A model generated the notes under the pieces. That model saw only the letters and a list, made by a program, of their open reading frames with translations. It made no database searches and was not told the DNA's origin. 64,000 nucleotides of DNA from Archegozetes longisetosus (Eukaryota > Arthropoda > Arachnida > Sarcoptiformes > Trhypochthoniidae): the NCBI GenBank assembly GCA_018873245.2, contig JAEMBT020000002.1:12522001-12586000 (forward strand), in the 5' to 3' direction. Numbering within the stretch: position 1 is the first letter of the stretch; each line of letters begins with the position of its first letter. Made by a program: the position numbers and the translations under genes. Shown here one piece after another: positions 52,601 through 64,000 of the stretch.

Positions 52601-53361
52601 TTGGTGACAAGTTTACACTTAAGTAGCATTAGATTAATAAATGTGGTTCTTTTGTCTTTACGATTGCAACTCTCTGTCAGACAATTTTCATTTGTTTTGT
52701 TCATTGAAAACAATCTTATTTTATAACTAGAATTATCCTTTTGTACACATTTGAGTCATTATATTACAGTCTAATCGAGATAATATTTGAATCTTCATTT
52801 GGTAATAAAGTGCTCATTAGTTAATATATTTAGAAGTAAGCGAAAGCTTCAAAGATTCAAAATATTACTTTAATCAGAGTGTGAATAAAGTTTAACAAAT
52901 TTTATACAAGATTTGTATTTTTCTTATTTTCAAGTAAAAATACGTCTGTCGTGCAAATAAGTAACTTTGAAAAGCTGCCCAAATTACAATTTTCACTATA
53001 ATTACAATTGTGGTAATTAATTAATCATTATTCCCATAACTAAAAGTTTTCATTTAATATTTTTATGGCCATCTTGTGTCAAATGAGTATTAAAGCAGTT
53101 TTTCTTCGGTTTATTTAAGCATTGAGTTAAACAATTGTTTTGAGTATTTAAACAAATAATAGTTTATAGTGGCCTTAAGCGCATTTGTGTATTAAACGTG
53201 AATGCACTCTAACTCCCAATTAACACTTTTACAATTAAAATGACTCACTATCACAGTTATGTCTGTTTTGTATTATGTTATAGTAATTATTATTACAATC
53301 AGAGTAACTCTCAGTTTAATCAAATCTTTACAAAAGAGATCTAAAGGATCGATACCGATAA
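49674..53361. other. Intergenic region between convergent RBM19 and Lim1
   Basis: Starts with the RBM19 3' UTR (AATAAA at 49966-49971) and ends with the Lim1 3' UTR on the other strand. Between lie AT-rich sequence and AAT/TA microsatellites (about 50496-50512, 52449-52478). No coding sequence recognised. Confidence 0.6.
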
Positions 53362-56300
53362 TCACCAAACGGATGTCTCCGAAATGGTCGGATGTGAGAG
53401 CGTTGTTGTGAAACTGGTGGCCGCTCCACTCTCTGATGAAGATCTTCCATATGTATCTGGTGTTAAAGGAGGTAAATTGAGCACACCGTCAACATTGGGT
53501 GATGCCGTTCCGCGTTGTTGTGCAGCCATGAGATCCGCTGGTCCGTGTCCTGGTCCCGCAGCGCCTCCTGCCATAAACGGTGCATCTGCTCCCAAATTAA
53601 CAGAGCCTGTCACAGACGCACGAAATAATGCTATATTTTTAGAATTGATAAACTTAGGTCACATAGAACTGAATACTAAATACTGTGCTTTTTATTATAG
53701 AAGTGTGCTTACCTGACTGATGCATGCTATCATGGAGGCCAGGTGCTGAAGCTGGCGGATGGTTTCCAGGGTTGCCCGTCAAAAATGGTGGCACCAGACC
53801 AGCTGGTCCTTCTCCGTTATGATGAGGAGGCGGTCCTTGTCCTGGAAAAAAATCGTAAAAGCCTGGCCCGTGATGTGGTGGTGGACCTCCGTATTGAAAC
53901 TCGCTCGGATTGCTCGAATCTGTTTGGAAATAAGCATATTTTTAGCCTCTTCTAATTTAAAAAGATGTATTGTTTTGTTTACAACAGTTTCAATTGTTTT
54001 ATAGATTTTATTGTTTAAAATATTAGTACACAAGTTCTGTGAGCACACATTGCTATCTTCGAACCCATTTCATCGTTTATAATAGTATTGTAACGTTTCG
54101 ACAAACAGATTGGATTCGGAGTGCAATTAGTATAAGTAACCAAATCTAAAATCCTATACCTTCATAAGACTTATCATTATTGAAGAAAAGCGAAAGCAAT
54201 CAAATTAAGTACAAAGCTTAGTGTAATACTTGATTATCTTTTTTGATTCGAATAGTCGTCTCTCACTTCGTAAGTGTTCAGCACCAAAATAATAATGAAC
54301 TTTTCAGATCAAATCAATTAAATGCAACTAACTTTGAATAGAATTTGTTTGAAAGAACGAGATATTTGGTCACCATATATACAATGAGTCAGAAGAGTTT
54401 GGAATTTTTAGCAATTTTTCAGCACAGTTTAAATAGTACCTAATGATCGATTCATTTTTTCGGAAACATTTTTCTTAGAACAGCATTGTTAACATTTTTG
54501 AGGCTCAGTAGAAAACTTGGAGCAGGGGCTTTAAATGACGCATAGCATAAAATATATACATTTGCATAAAAGTCTCAAGTAATGAATTACTGTAATTAAT
54601 ACCTAAAGTATTTGACATAGGTTTCAGATTTCACTTCTCTTCTTTCTCTGTGCTAACAAAACGATTGCAAAGACGCTTTTGAGGTTTTTTCTAAGTTCAA
54701 TATACATGTATTGTTTTTCAGTACATCATTTTGCTAATCCAAATTTCTTAGCAGAAGGATTTTTTACCTTTGGCATTATGTTTTGTGTATAAGTTATCTT
54801 AAAAAGAAGCCTTACAAATTGGATACCAGCCCTACAACACGTAGGCGTTATGTGCTTATATGTTATTTTCCTATCAAGAATAATGTTAATATTGCTGCTG
54901 TATATAAAAACTTTTTTTTATGCTTCGCGACTTCCTCTCATCTGCCCGACTTGACGTTGATGGATGTGCTCTGGGCAGACACTCCTTTTTTAAGAAATGC
55001 CATCCAAACATAAATACCCTCATATAAACCCCTATAGAGCCACTTGAGTGAGAAGCTAAAGAATAAAGAAGAAGAAGAGAAAGAACAAGAAGAAGTAGAA
55101 GAAGAAGGTAACAACTATTCGGTAAAAGAGACTCAACTGTTAACTCACAAGTCAGTTCATTGCAACATTTGCAGCTTTGCTACTGCAACACATGCTGTCC
55201 ACTTAATTGATGGCTAGGATTAACATTTGTAAGCCTCGCTAGTTTTTCGCCAGCGCACAGCTTTTTGCCTTCACTTGAATGCACTTTTGGCGCTTCAGCC
55301 TTCAAACCTGCTGTACCTCAAACGTTGATAACACAAAACTACATGCAAGTCCTCATTCGGTATAAAACCTACTTATTCTTCTTTACTCTGGATTTTTTCA
55401 GCTCGCGTTTAAATTAAAATGCCATAATAATAAGAATAATGTGCCGTTAAAACAGTCAAGTTTTTCTCCACTTTGCAAATATTCAATACAATGAATGACA
55501 TGTTTTGATCTGAAAAATGTTAATTTCGATTTCACGAAGAAATTGTGTTTAGCTCACAGTTTAGTCTACTTTTGATTAATACTGTGACCAATTCTTTTAC
55601 TTTGTACAAGAGTTTCATGAATTATTTTCTTAGAGATAGGTCTATAGTTTCCACAAGAGCCTACTCAGTGTTAGTTCATTAAAAGAAAAACCCAAAGCTA
55701 TTTGTTTTGTTCATTTTGAAAGCAAATTAAATTCAATTCTCAAACTGAACGTCCATTTCTTAAATTATTTGCTGCTGGAATGGCCTAAAGGTGAATATAT
55801 CAACATTTTAAAAATAATATAAGTTTGGAGCTGTGGTCGTCAGTCGCTCCTCTGTTACACATTTTAATACGATATTAGTGAGTGAAAAGCCATCCACTTA
55901 TTCTTTGACTCATTTATTATTAGGGCTCAGCCGTGTATTGGTATGCACTGATTGCATTGAAACTCGCCCACATCTATAGTGGTGTGTGTCTTAAGCCCAC
56001 TAAAAAACTAAGAACTCCTAAGATATTATAGACAAAGGCAAAGCCCATCTTTTTCCAGACGATAATATATTAACAAATTTCGTCCCTTTCGTTAGTCTTT
56101 CATTGTATAGAAATTAGCGAACGATTATTATGACTCATTGTGCCCTTATCTCTACCGGTGATTATTTTTTGAAAAGATGTGAACGAGACCTAATTTAAGA
56201 AGAAAGTCGATTGGATCACTTGACAAGCAATAGGCGGAATAGCAATGCATCTGTTATTTTGATGTTTAACCAAAAGCTGTTATTAAAGGGCAAGTCTTTA

Positions 56301-56576
56301 TATGATCTCTCTCATTTAATTGGTCATCATATATCAGATACGCATTAATTAAACATTATTATTAATATTAGTATTACTATAATCTTAAGAGTCAACGTAT
56401 CACATAATATGAGATCCATTCACTTATCAAAACTTCGCATGTTTTTGCATGCGTCACATCATTTAAAGTGTACTTTTATTATTATCATCATTGCGTTTAA
56501 TATGTTGAACACATTTGTTTGACTTGGCGTGAATATCACTTCATGTTAAATCTGGTAATAGATACCAGACCGAGTT

Positions 56577-56632
<56 letters not shown>

Positions 56633-59600
56633 CTCTCATTCCTATCTTTTAATTCATTTGCTAATAAAATGTATTTGATGTGAGAAACCTTCAAAAAGTA
56701 GATATAATTGTATTTTATCGTGTCGTGCCAATCAATTCATGTTTCATGAAAAAATTCAAAACAATTTTCATCTCATTTTAAATTCCATATACTTTGAATT
56801 TAAATATTAATCTAAAAGTTATACTTTTATATGCTTTATATGGACCGAAATCTCAGATAATTGTCCTTCATATTTAGGGAGTCATCACTTGTGGTTAGTT
56901 CTCTACTTATTTTCATCTGTCATTGATATGAAATCAATGCTTTTCTATACAATACGTGTAACACTTATTTGATAGTTTTTGGGCGTTTCTTAGCCAAGTC
57001 GAGTCCATCACAGCGTGTCGGCAATTGCTTTCTATATTGAGTCAGTGGCCAAATGGCCAAATCATTTGTGGCTTATATGGATCGCATACAAGTCTATACT
57101 GTTTTGTCTGAGTTTTCATTTACAACCCATAAATCAGGTAAATGTGATTGACGTCAAAGTTTGTGATGTGATGACAGGCCAAAATAGGCAAATATCTAAA
57201 AGTTAGGCCTCACCGAACCTGCATTGAGATTAGCAAAACTCTGAACTATACTCTCCATAAATGATACTTCACTGCAATACTGTTTATGCTATTAATGCCT
57301 ATAAATCGATCACTACTAGTAATACAGGTCTCAAACAAATAAAGAAAATTTATTCTTAAAAAGAAAACCAGAACAATGTTTGTATATTTAATTTGCTTGA
57401 TTGCAATTATCCCTTTAGGGGCTAAGTGTCACTCAAAAATAGTGGTTCACAATGAATGGCTTGAATGGTGTCTCTCATACGCCTTATGTAATTTACAGAC
57501 TAATCAATTGATTGTGACACTCATAGTTATGCAGTTCGCATCTGTCACAGCTCTCACATCGCACTACTTTTCAACACATCAACTTCTTTTATTACACAAC
57601 TTTTTTTTGACAGTTACTTATTTCAAATGATTGCAATGAGTTAAGGGTATAAAAAGTTAATTCATTGTGACTTTTCTTTATAAACAAACACCTAATCAAA
57701 TAATAAAATATCTCAACTTATTATTGTGTTTTCATACAAAAAAGTTCATTTTTTAAACAAACTTATTTTTGAATTGTTTGCCAAAATCCAGTATTAAAGG
57801 AAAATTGATGTGAAAGCGTTAATAGTATAAGAACTTATTTATTTGTCAAAACTATTTGATAGATTTTTTTGTATGAATTTTTATAGATAAAGAAATTTTC
57901 TCGCGAAGTGCATGCAATAAAAAACATTGGATCAACTATGAAGTAGAACCAAATTACTAAAGAATAGGCATCAGGTATGAAAAGATGAAATACAGTTAGT
58001 TATCATCACGTGATTTCGGTGCAATCATAACAATGACTGTGAGCTCCCAAAACGGTGGTGCAGGCCTTTGGCGGCCTTTTAGGGTTTTTTGAGGCAACAC
58101 GCAAAACACGATCACTATATTATATTATATTTGGGCAATCATGAAACTAAGTTAGTGTGCGTTTTATGATGAGGGGCAGCAATGTTTCCCATTTCCAACA
58201 CAATATATACTATACTGTAGATAACTTATATATATATATATATATATATAACATATACAGAGTATGCTGTATGAGATGCATGAGAGGAAGCTTTTGTGTT
58301 CAAACGCAAAAGTAAAAATACTGGTCTCCACGTTCTCAATAGGACTGTGTATGTAATTCAGAATAAAAAAGTTTTGCACGCAATTTTTGATGCAAACCAA
58401 AGTTTGGAATTTTTTTTATACCTTCTTGTACTACCTTTCAGTTATTTCAATGCTTATGGCATACGATCTCAACAGAGAAAAATAGTTTTGTGAAAAAAGT
58501 TTTTCAGCTCTTTTATATTGCTTGGAGCAAAATTTTGGTTAAATTTTTTTTTCTTACGCAGAGATGAGAAACGCTCGTCGAGTCTGTATGTACTGCACTT
58601 CTTGTCCAAATTTTGAATAATGGCAGTCGTTTAATTTTAAAGGCACGATTCGTGAGAGGATTTTCAAAATAAAAATATATATATATATATATATTCCTTC
58701 AATGATGAATATGTGAAGCTATGCTCACAAATAATGTTATAATATAAACTTTAGCGGCAAGAAAAATGTCATCGCTTTATATATTCGCAGCACAGTATTC
58801 AACATATTATGATCGAAGGGACAAATATCTTATGTAACGAGTTTTGAATGCGAAACTTACGAGACCAGAAAAGTAGAGGCTAAAGAGTGACTGAGAGTTT
58901 GAAAAGGAAACTCGTCTCGAGAGAAATAAATAAGGCAAAATGAGAAGCAGAAATATGGTTAGTTATGGTTAGTTATGGCTAATGTAAATTTGGTTAGTCT
59001 AGAATGGATGGTAACATTCATAATATTTAGCTTTGATTCCTCTTGATTCCTGTTGATTCGTGTTCGTACTGCACTCCTCCCCACACATACCCCTATCTCC
59101 TTCTCCTTCTAAACTAAGTGTAATCGTGCGGAACGGCAAAATTTGGGCGCCGGAAAAATGCTGCCATAAGAGATCATATACTCTGATCCAAAATCAAGTC
59201 CAAATTGAGTGCCACTTATATTTGGGCATAAAAGAGAACAAGTAATGATGAAATATGTTATGCGATACTGTGACAGACGCCAATTGCAACGAACAACAAT
59301 CAAAAATTGTTAAATTCCGTTTCCTTGCTCTCTGGCTCTGAGTTGCCATTTGTGGACACAAACGAAGCGAACCGCCACTCCGAATGATTAAATGACTTCT
59401 TAAAGAAGTACTGAGCAAAAGCGGCTTTCACCTTATGGGCACAATGAAAGAGCCCATCATAAGAGCTGAACATATTTATCATATATTGCATAAACATATG
59501 ATTGACTCCTTTGCACGCCAAATATATGGCAACCATTTGGCTAATAGGCGTGAATTCATTGAAAACCTAAGACTGTGGAGAGCATTATACGACCAAAAGT

Positions 59601-61330
59601 TAACTTTCATGTTGTTTCAGATGCAGTTTTATAAACAAACAGTCAACTCATAAAATATATAAAACTCGCGGTAGTTCTTCAAATAGGGCGGGATTTCATC
59701 CATTGTTCTCTTTCCAAGTATAGTCATTCTCAAACTAATAATTGTTTTCTTGCCATTTATTTTATATCCTTAGGATTTTGGGAAATCGGATGCTTCGTTT
59801 CACTTAATTTATGCCTAACTTTGTTACCTGTACAGGTGTCTGATTGACATAAACAGTCGTATCGACAAATCCAGAGAACAAAATGAGTTTAAAGTATTTA
59901 ATCTGTTTAGTGAAATAATGCATGCAAACTGCTGGTACCTATTTTCCATATATCTGTAAAACTCATAGACGAGTTGGAATATTTTGTAGACAAAGCGATT
60001 CAAATAGAATTATCCTACTTAGAGTTAGGTATGTGTGGTATAGAGTCTTTTCTGGCTTCTGTTTTATAACTAAGTTGATGCTAGTATTTGATTGTACTCA
60101 ATAGATATAACAGTATATGAGTTGGTTTCGACTAAGTTTATATGTTGAGTATAATGTTTGGAAGGACGTACGCTCAATGACCCTGCAAGCAATGCAATTG
60201 TATTGTTGTGAAAGTTGCACTTCGCCAAAATCGAAAATCGATGGCTAGAATGGATCATTGGCAAAGTTAGGCTTCCGAGGCTTTGCTAATATCAGAATAC
60301 TTTCTCTTTCAATGTTAGCGTTATTTCTCTCCTCTGCAAAACTATTGTAGCTCTAATACACGTACAAAGATTGATAATAATGTACGACATAAATTCCTAA
60401 AATACTTCATTGTATGTATCGAAACATAGATGAATAATGAGATTTTGCAATATTTTGCCTTTTCTTAATTAGGAAGTAATACAAAGTAAAATAGGCTACG
60501 AAAAGCCATCTATTGAACAATTAGAATATTTAGACGATTGTGTAGATTTGATAATCATATATGCATACAGTATGTGCTGTAGGAAGAATGAGAGCATTAA
60601 ATGCAATGCTGTGATCGAACAAATGTGCTCTGCGGGAAAATGGCAAATGATAGATTTTAGTCAGACTCTTATTCCCTTACTATGATTATGAGATTGAAGT
60701 GAGAGCTGCACCAAAGAATCACTAGAATCACTATGAATCCATGGGATCAAGCAGTGCGGTCGGATTAGGTATGATTATGAAAGGGATTTACTTGGAAAAT
60801 CTGAGACACAACTCGGATTTGCGCTCTAACTATTCTGGCATTCGAAACGCAAAGCTAACCGCTTTTCGCTGTTTTGTGTGCAACAATTGTATGTTTGCCT
60901 CAAATCTATTCATTATATATATTTGTGTGCTCTTCAAACACGCTCAATACCAGCACTGAACTGCTGCTACTGTTTCTTATTTTTACTTGTTTTGTGTTTA
61001 GCTGTTTTCTTATTGTATGCAATGTTTATCATTCAAAAGTTTATGATTTGAGGCCAGTTTTGATAAAAGACCAATTTTTCAGTTTACTATAAACTTATTC
61101 AGTGTTTTCGAGTGGCTATTATTCAAAGATTTCTTTTTACCTGAAAAGTACCCAAAACCATTATTAGGCCCGCTAACCATTTCAGGACTGTCTTCAAGAC
61201 CATCGGGTGATAATCCAGGCCTTAGTGGACGCATTGCACGTCTTGGACTTCGAAAAAAATGTCTTCTTGCGCCTAGAGTACTTAACTGTTTCATTCGTCT
61301 CTCTTTGCTGCGTCTATTTTGAAACCAAAC
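53362..61330 (-). CDS. Lim1: Lim1 (Lhx1/5) LIM-homeodomain gene, last three coding exons
   Basis: Transcription factor of head, nerve-cord and appendage patterning; here only the 3' part. Minus-strand exons 61330-61141, 53919-53713 and 53606-53362; the phases (0 in, 1 out, 1 out) agree. The first exon opens within the homeodomain recognition helix, [16 protein letters not shown], the usual LHX split before VWFQNRR, then [20 protein letters not shown], diagnostic of Lhx1/5. The middle exon is Pro/Gly/His-rich with [12 protein letters not shown], the counterpart of YDFFP in vertebrate LHX1. The last exon ends [10 protein letters not shown], matching the conserved terminal VW of LHX1/5. The LIM domains and most of the homeodomain must lie to the right of the window. 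An open frame on the plus strand over the last exon is a shadow. Confidence 0.95.
56579..56630 (+). repeat. (TC)n tract, 52 bp
   Basis: Uninterrupted TC dinucleotide run inside the Lim1 intron, equal to (GA)n on the Lim1 coding strand. Confidence 0.95.
58227..58250. repeat. (TA)n tract
   Basis: Short TA run in the Lim1 intron. A second one lies at 58674-58695. Confidence 0.9.
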
Positions 61331-62474
61331 CTAACAATATATATAAAAAAAGAAAAGAAAAATGATTACAGATTTGTTATAAGACACAATCGCACAATAC
61401 TATATAATACAATGTGTCTCCACACCAAATAACTTAATTCACAGGAAACCTGGTGTATAATAATTGGGGTCAGTCTTTCAGACTTTTTTTGTAGAATAGA
61501 AGAGCATTGATATGAGTGCAAAACACAACTGTTCAGTAAAGGCTAACTTCGAGTTATAGACCTTCAAAAACCGAAAATGATGCGACTGTAATAAAATAGT
61601 GAAGTCTTTTCCCAGTCTGCATCTGAATGCCATTAACGCCTCCCACTCTTGAAAAATATCATCACCCGCACCATCAGTAACAACAAAAAAATGTTACCCC
61701 TGAGTCTGTGGCAATAGTGCAACTTGTAATCTAGTGTTAAACCGCGTATCCATTTGGCGAGATTGCGATAGTAAATGTAGTGAACGTAACCATAGTATCA
61801 TATGGCAGCTAAAACTAAGGTTTAGTTCAAAAATAAACTTTTATATATATGAATAATAGTCAGGCATCGATTCCACACGTTTTTATAGCTCTGACCACCC
61901 ACTAAACGATTTTATTGCAGAATCGCATTACAAACACAAACTACAATTTTTCTCCTCTTTCTAATCTTTAGTCATACGTTTAGTAATCAATTCTTTCAAA
62001 ATGGTTTTCATACTGTTTTGACCTTATTTATTGAGTAGTCGTATTATGAAATACTATTATCAATGCTTTGGAAGCTTCAAAAAATTATTAACAATTTGTA
62101 ATATAATAGCTATTTGTATGTATCTATTAGTTTTGTCAAAACGTTGACTTGATAAAAAAGTTTTATACTCATATTTTATCAGCCTTTAAATGTTTTTGAT
62201 TCAGTCAAACCTGTTCAAATTAGATGTAATCAACTTATCACTCGTTATGGAAGTTTGAAAATTAAGATGCTTTCTGCAAAAATAAATAGCTTGCATTATT
62301 GACTCATCAAATGCGATAGTTGTATGAGTATTTTCCATTTGAATAATATACGAAAGTCACAATAATTTTTCTTAGGAATAATGAATCAATTTATGTTAAC
62401 TGAAAAGTTTGGAGAATAGAGAATAGATATGTACATTTTTGGGATTAAAGCTCTAGTATTTTGGCAACTTTTTC

Positions 62475-62524
<50 letters not shown>

Positions 62525-64000
62525 ATTCTGTCTGTATTCTGTGATTGAGTGTTGATTTGACTGGAATCTTTCTCTCCTAGTTTGGGTGAGTGAGCTTTGT
62601 TGCAGTCGTGCTCGTCTGCTCTCTTCTGATAAGAGGTATTACATTCTACTACTGTATCGCTAGACTAAAAACTTGCAAAGCATTGCTTCTGTATATTCTG
62701 TTTGACAGCGATGTAAGGCATACACAGTTAAGGCTTCTCCACATTATCTCAGTTTTGGCCGAATTGCAAAATAATACTTTAGTTTTGGTCAGTAAAAGGC
62801 AATGAAAAACAACTTCTATTTCGATTGCACATTACATACTTTATGAACAAATGGTTTATATTATAATTTTGTCTCATAATAGAAATAGCTTTTCAAATGA
62901 AGTCCTATCGCTAGTAATACAACTTTTATTATTACATTTGACTCGAAACGCATTTCTAAAATTGAAATATTTTTGACAGTTAAGTGAAACTCTGAAATTG
63001 CAGCGAAAATACTTGCTTATTACAGAATAGTATTTACTACTATTCATATGACTGTGTTTATCAATTGTGTGCTCTAGAATTGGAGCCAAATCTGTTTTGC
63101 GAACTGATAAAACATCTCTGCTAAATCATATTTGAGTCTTCAATACTGCTATATGAAGTTGTCAAAGGCGTTCTTATTGATGCCATTTTGCCATTATTAC
63201 AGTCAAACCAATATTAAGTCAGACACAAAAAAGTTGAATACAATAACACATATAATGTGTAACCCCATCAAATTGTAGAGTAGAGGCAAAAGTGAAGGCA
63301 ATGTCACGCTTACGCTTATAAATTTGTATGCAATATATTCTGGATTCCGTAGTGTAAGCTTGTACTGCATTGTCTCCATTCACACCTATTGTAGTGTTAA
63401 AGTTCAATAGTAGAAAAAGGTTTCCTTCTTGTCTAAGAATCTTAGTCTTGATAAAAATATCAATAAAGTCTTATTCACCAGAAAGTTTCCAGTATTTTCT
63501 CTAAACATGCAAAATCTTTTGCAGTTTCTTTTGGAAAAAAATTGTTTGTAAATGTGATCGAATTATTCCAAACTTTTATCGTATTAGAAAATAAACCTCA
63601 AATAAGAAAAGCAAAAGTATACGTTTAATGCAGTGAATACATTCACAATTTGGTATTTGATAGCATTGCTACCAAACTTCCTTCACTCCTCCTTTATTAC
63701 AGGGCGGTTAATACGAAGCATACTATCATATCCGGTCTACGAATCTGAGGACCTCTGATCTGAATTCAGCTCCAGGTTTTACGCAATATATATCTCATAG
63801 GAAAAATTAGTAAAATTTGAATCAATTCCTAAAGTAATATTAACACCATTTAATCATTTTGTTTGTTGTGATTGTTTTTAATGTTATCTTTTCTCAAACT
63901 CGATCGCGAAACATGGCTATAAAAACAAGTTTTGAGAGTGAAATTATTTTGAAGGCAAATAATAAATTATATCATGGCTTTGCTTATATGAATATGAAAT
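61331..64000. other. Lim1 intron continuing past the right edge
   Basis: Immediately 5' (in Lim1 sense) of the homeodomain exon. I looked on the minus strand for the N-terminal homeodomain exon and LIM domains and found none, so this is intron up to the window edge. It contains the (CT)n tract at 62477-62522. The open frames here lack motifs. Confidence 0.65.
62477..62522 (+). repeat. (CT)n tract, 46 bp
   Basis: Uninterrupted CT run about 1.1 kb upstream (in Lim1 sense) of the homeodomain exon, the third long GA/CT tract of the RBM19-Lim1 interval. Confidence 0.95.

Larger units (their letters stand above)
53920..61140. other. 7.2-kb Lim1 intron
   Basis: Between the homeodomain exon and the Pro/Gly-rich exon, bounded by GTAAAA (61140 side) and CCAAACAG (53920 side) on the minus strand. 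No exon found inside. It holds microsatellites at 55058-55112 (GAA-rich), 56579-56630, 58227-58250 and 58674-58695. A signal-peptide-like 84-codon plus frame at 57376-57630 has no support as a gene. Likely regulatory sequence, by position only. Confidence 0.75.

Noticed and set aside
53384-53716. 110-codon plus-strand open frame
   Set aside because: Antisense shadow of the last Lim1 exon, whose minus-strand reading is supported by conserved motifs and splice phases.
57376-57630. 84-codon plus frame with signal-peptide-like start in the Lim1 intron
   Set aside because: No homology, AT-driven hydrophobic composition, and no further exon. Similar frames arise by chance in this sequence.
1-64000. 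CRISPR arrays, operons, bacterial-type systems
   Set aside because: Spliced eukaryotic genes throughout. The repeats seen are microsatellites or transposons without array-like spacing.

Overview
The window is arthropod nuclear DNA. It is strongly AT-rich, has spliceosomal introns mostly of 57-150 nt, degenerate TTAGG-type tracts, several DNA-transposon families and a Cad96Ca/Stitcher-type kinase gene, a family I know mainly from arthropods. The compact introns would suit a mite or other small arthropod, but that is inference.

Layout. 1-4251 is AT-rich and non-coding. 4252-6414 holds a five-exon prenylcysteine oxidase gene. About 7.5-24 kb is a mobile-element graveyard with no host gene I can defend. 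It contains a decayed Ty3/gypsy pol relic (minus strand) split by a MITE, a long-inverted-repeat element, a pogo/Tigger relic split by another TIR element, a tRNA-derived SINE with an intact 13-bp target-site duplication inside a ~120-bp tandem repeat, a deleted mariner, two abutting pogo-type MITEs, and two copies of one foldback family. 25-39.2 kb is gene-dense with everything on the plus strand: a transmembrane adenylyl cyclase (12 exons), a SEPT2-group septin, a Cad96Ca-like receptor tyrosine kinase, SMIM12, and a small secreted His-rich protein of unknown function. 39.4-49.7 kb is RBM19/Mrd1, a six-RRM rRNA-processing factor whose last intron is 7 kb. From 53.4 kb to beyond the right edge, on the minus strand, lies the LIM-homeodomain gene Lim1 (Lhx1/5). 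Its last three coding exons are in the window, separated by a 7.2-kb intron.

The genes do not form one pathway. The most notable arrangement is RBM19 beside Lim1, because human RBM19 and LHX5 are also neighbours on 12q24. The RBM19 last intron and the Lim1 introns are large, and they hold the only long GA/CT tracts in the window. This is what a genomic regulatory block would look like, with Lim1 enhancers possibly lying in RBM19. Two conserved genes (septin and RBM19) each carry one single-nucleotide frame break at an A-run, which points to assembly indels unless RNA shows otherwise. I found no CRISPR array, rRNA or functional tRNA gene, and no convincing new multi-gene system. All splice junctions were placed by eye from GT/AG, reading frame and family similarity, without any computation.
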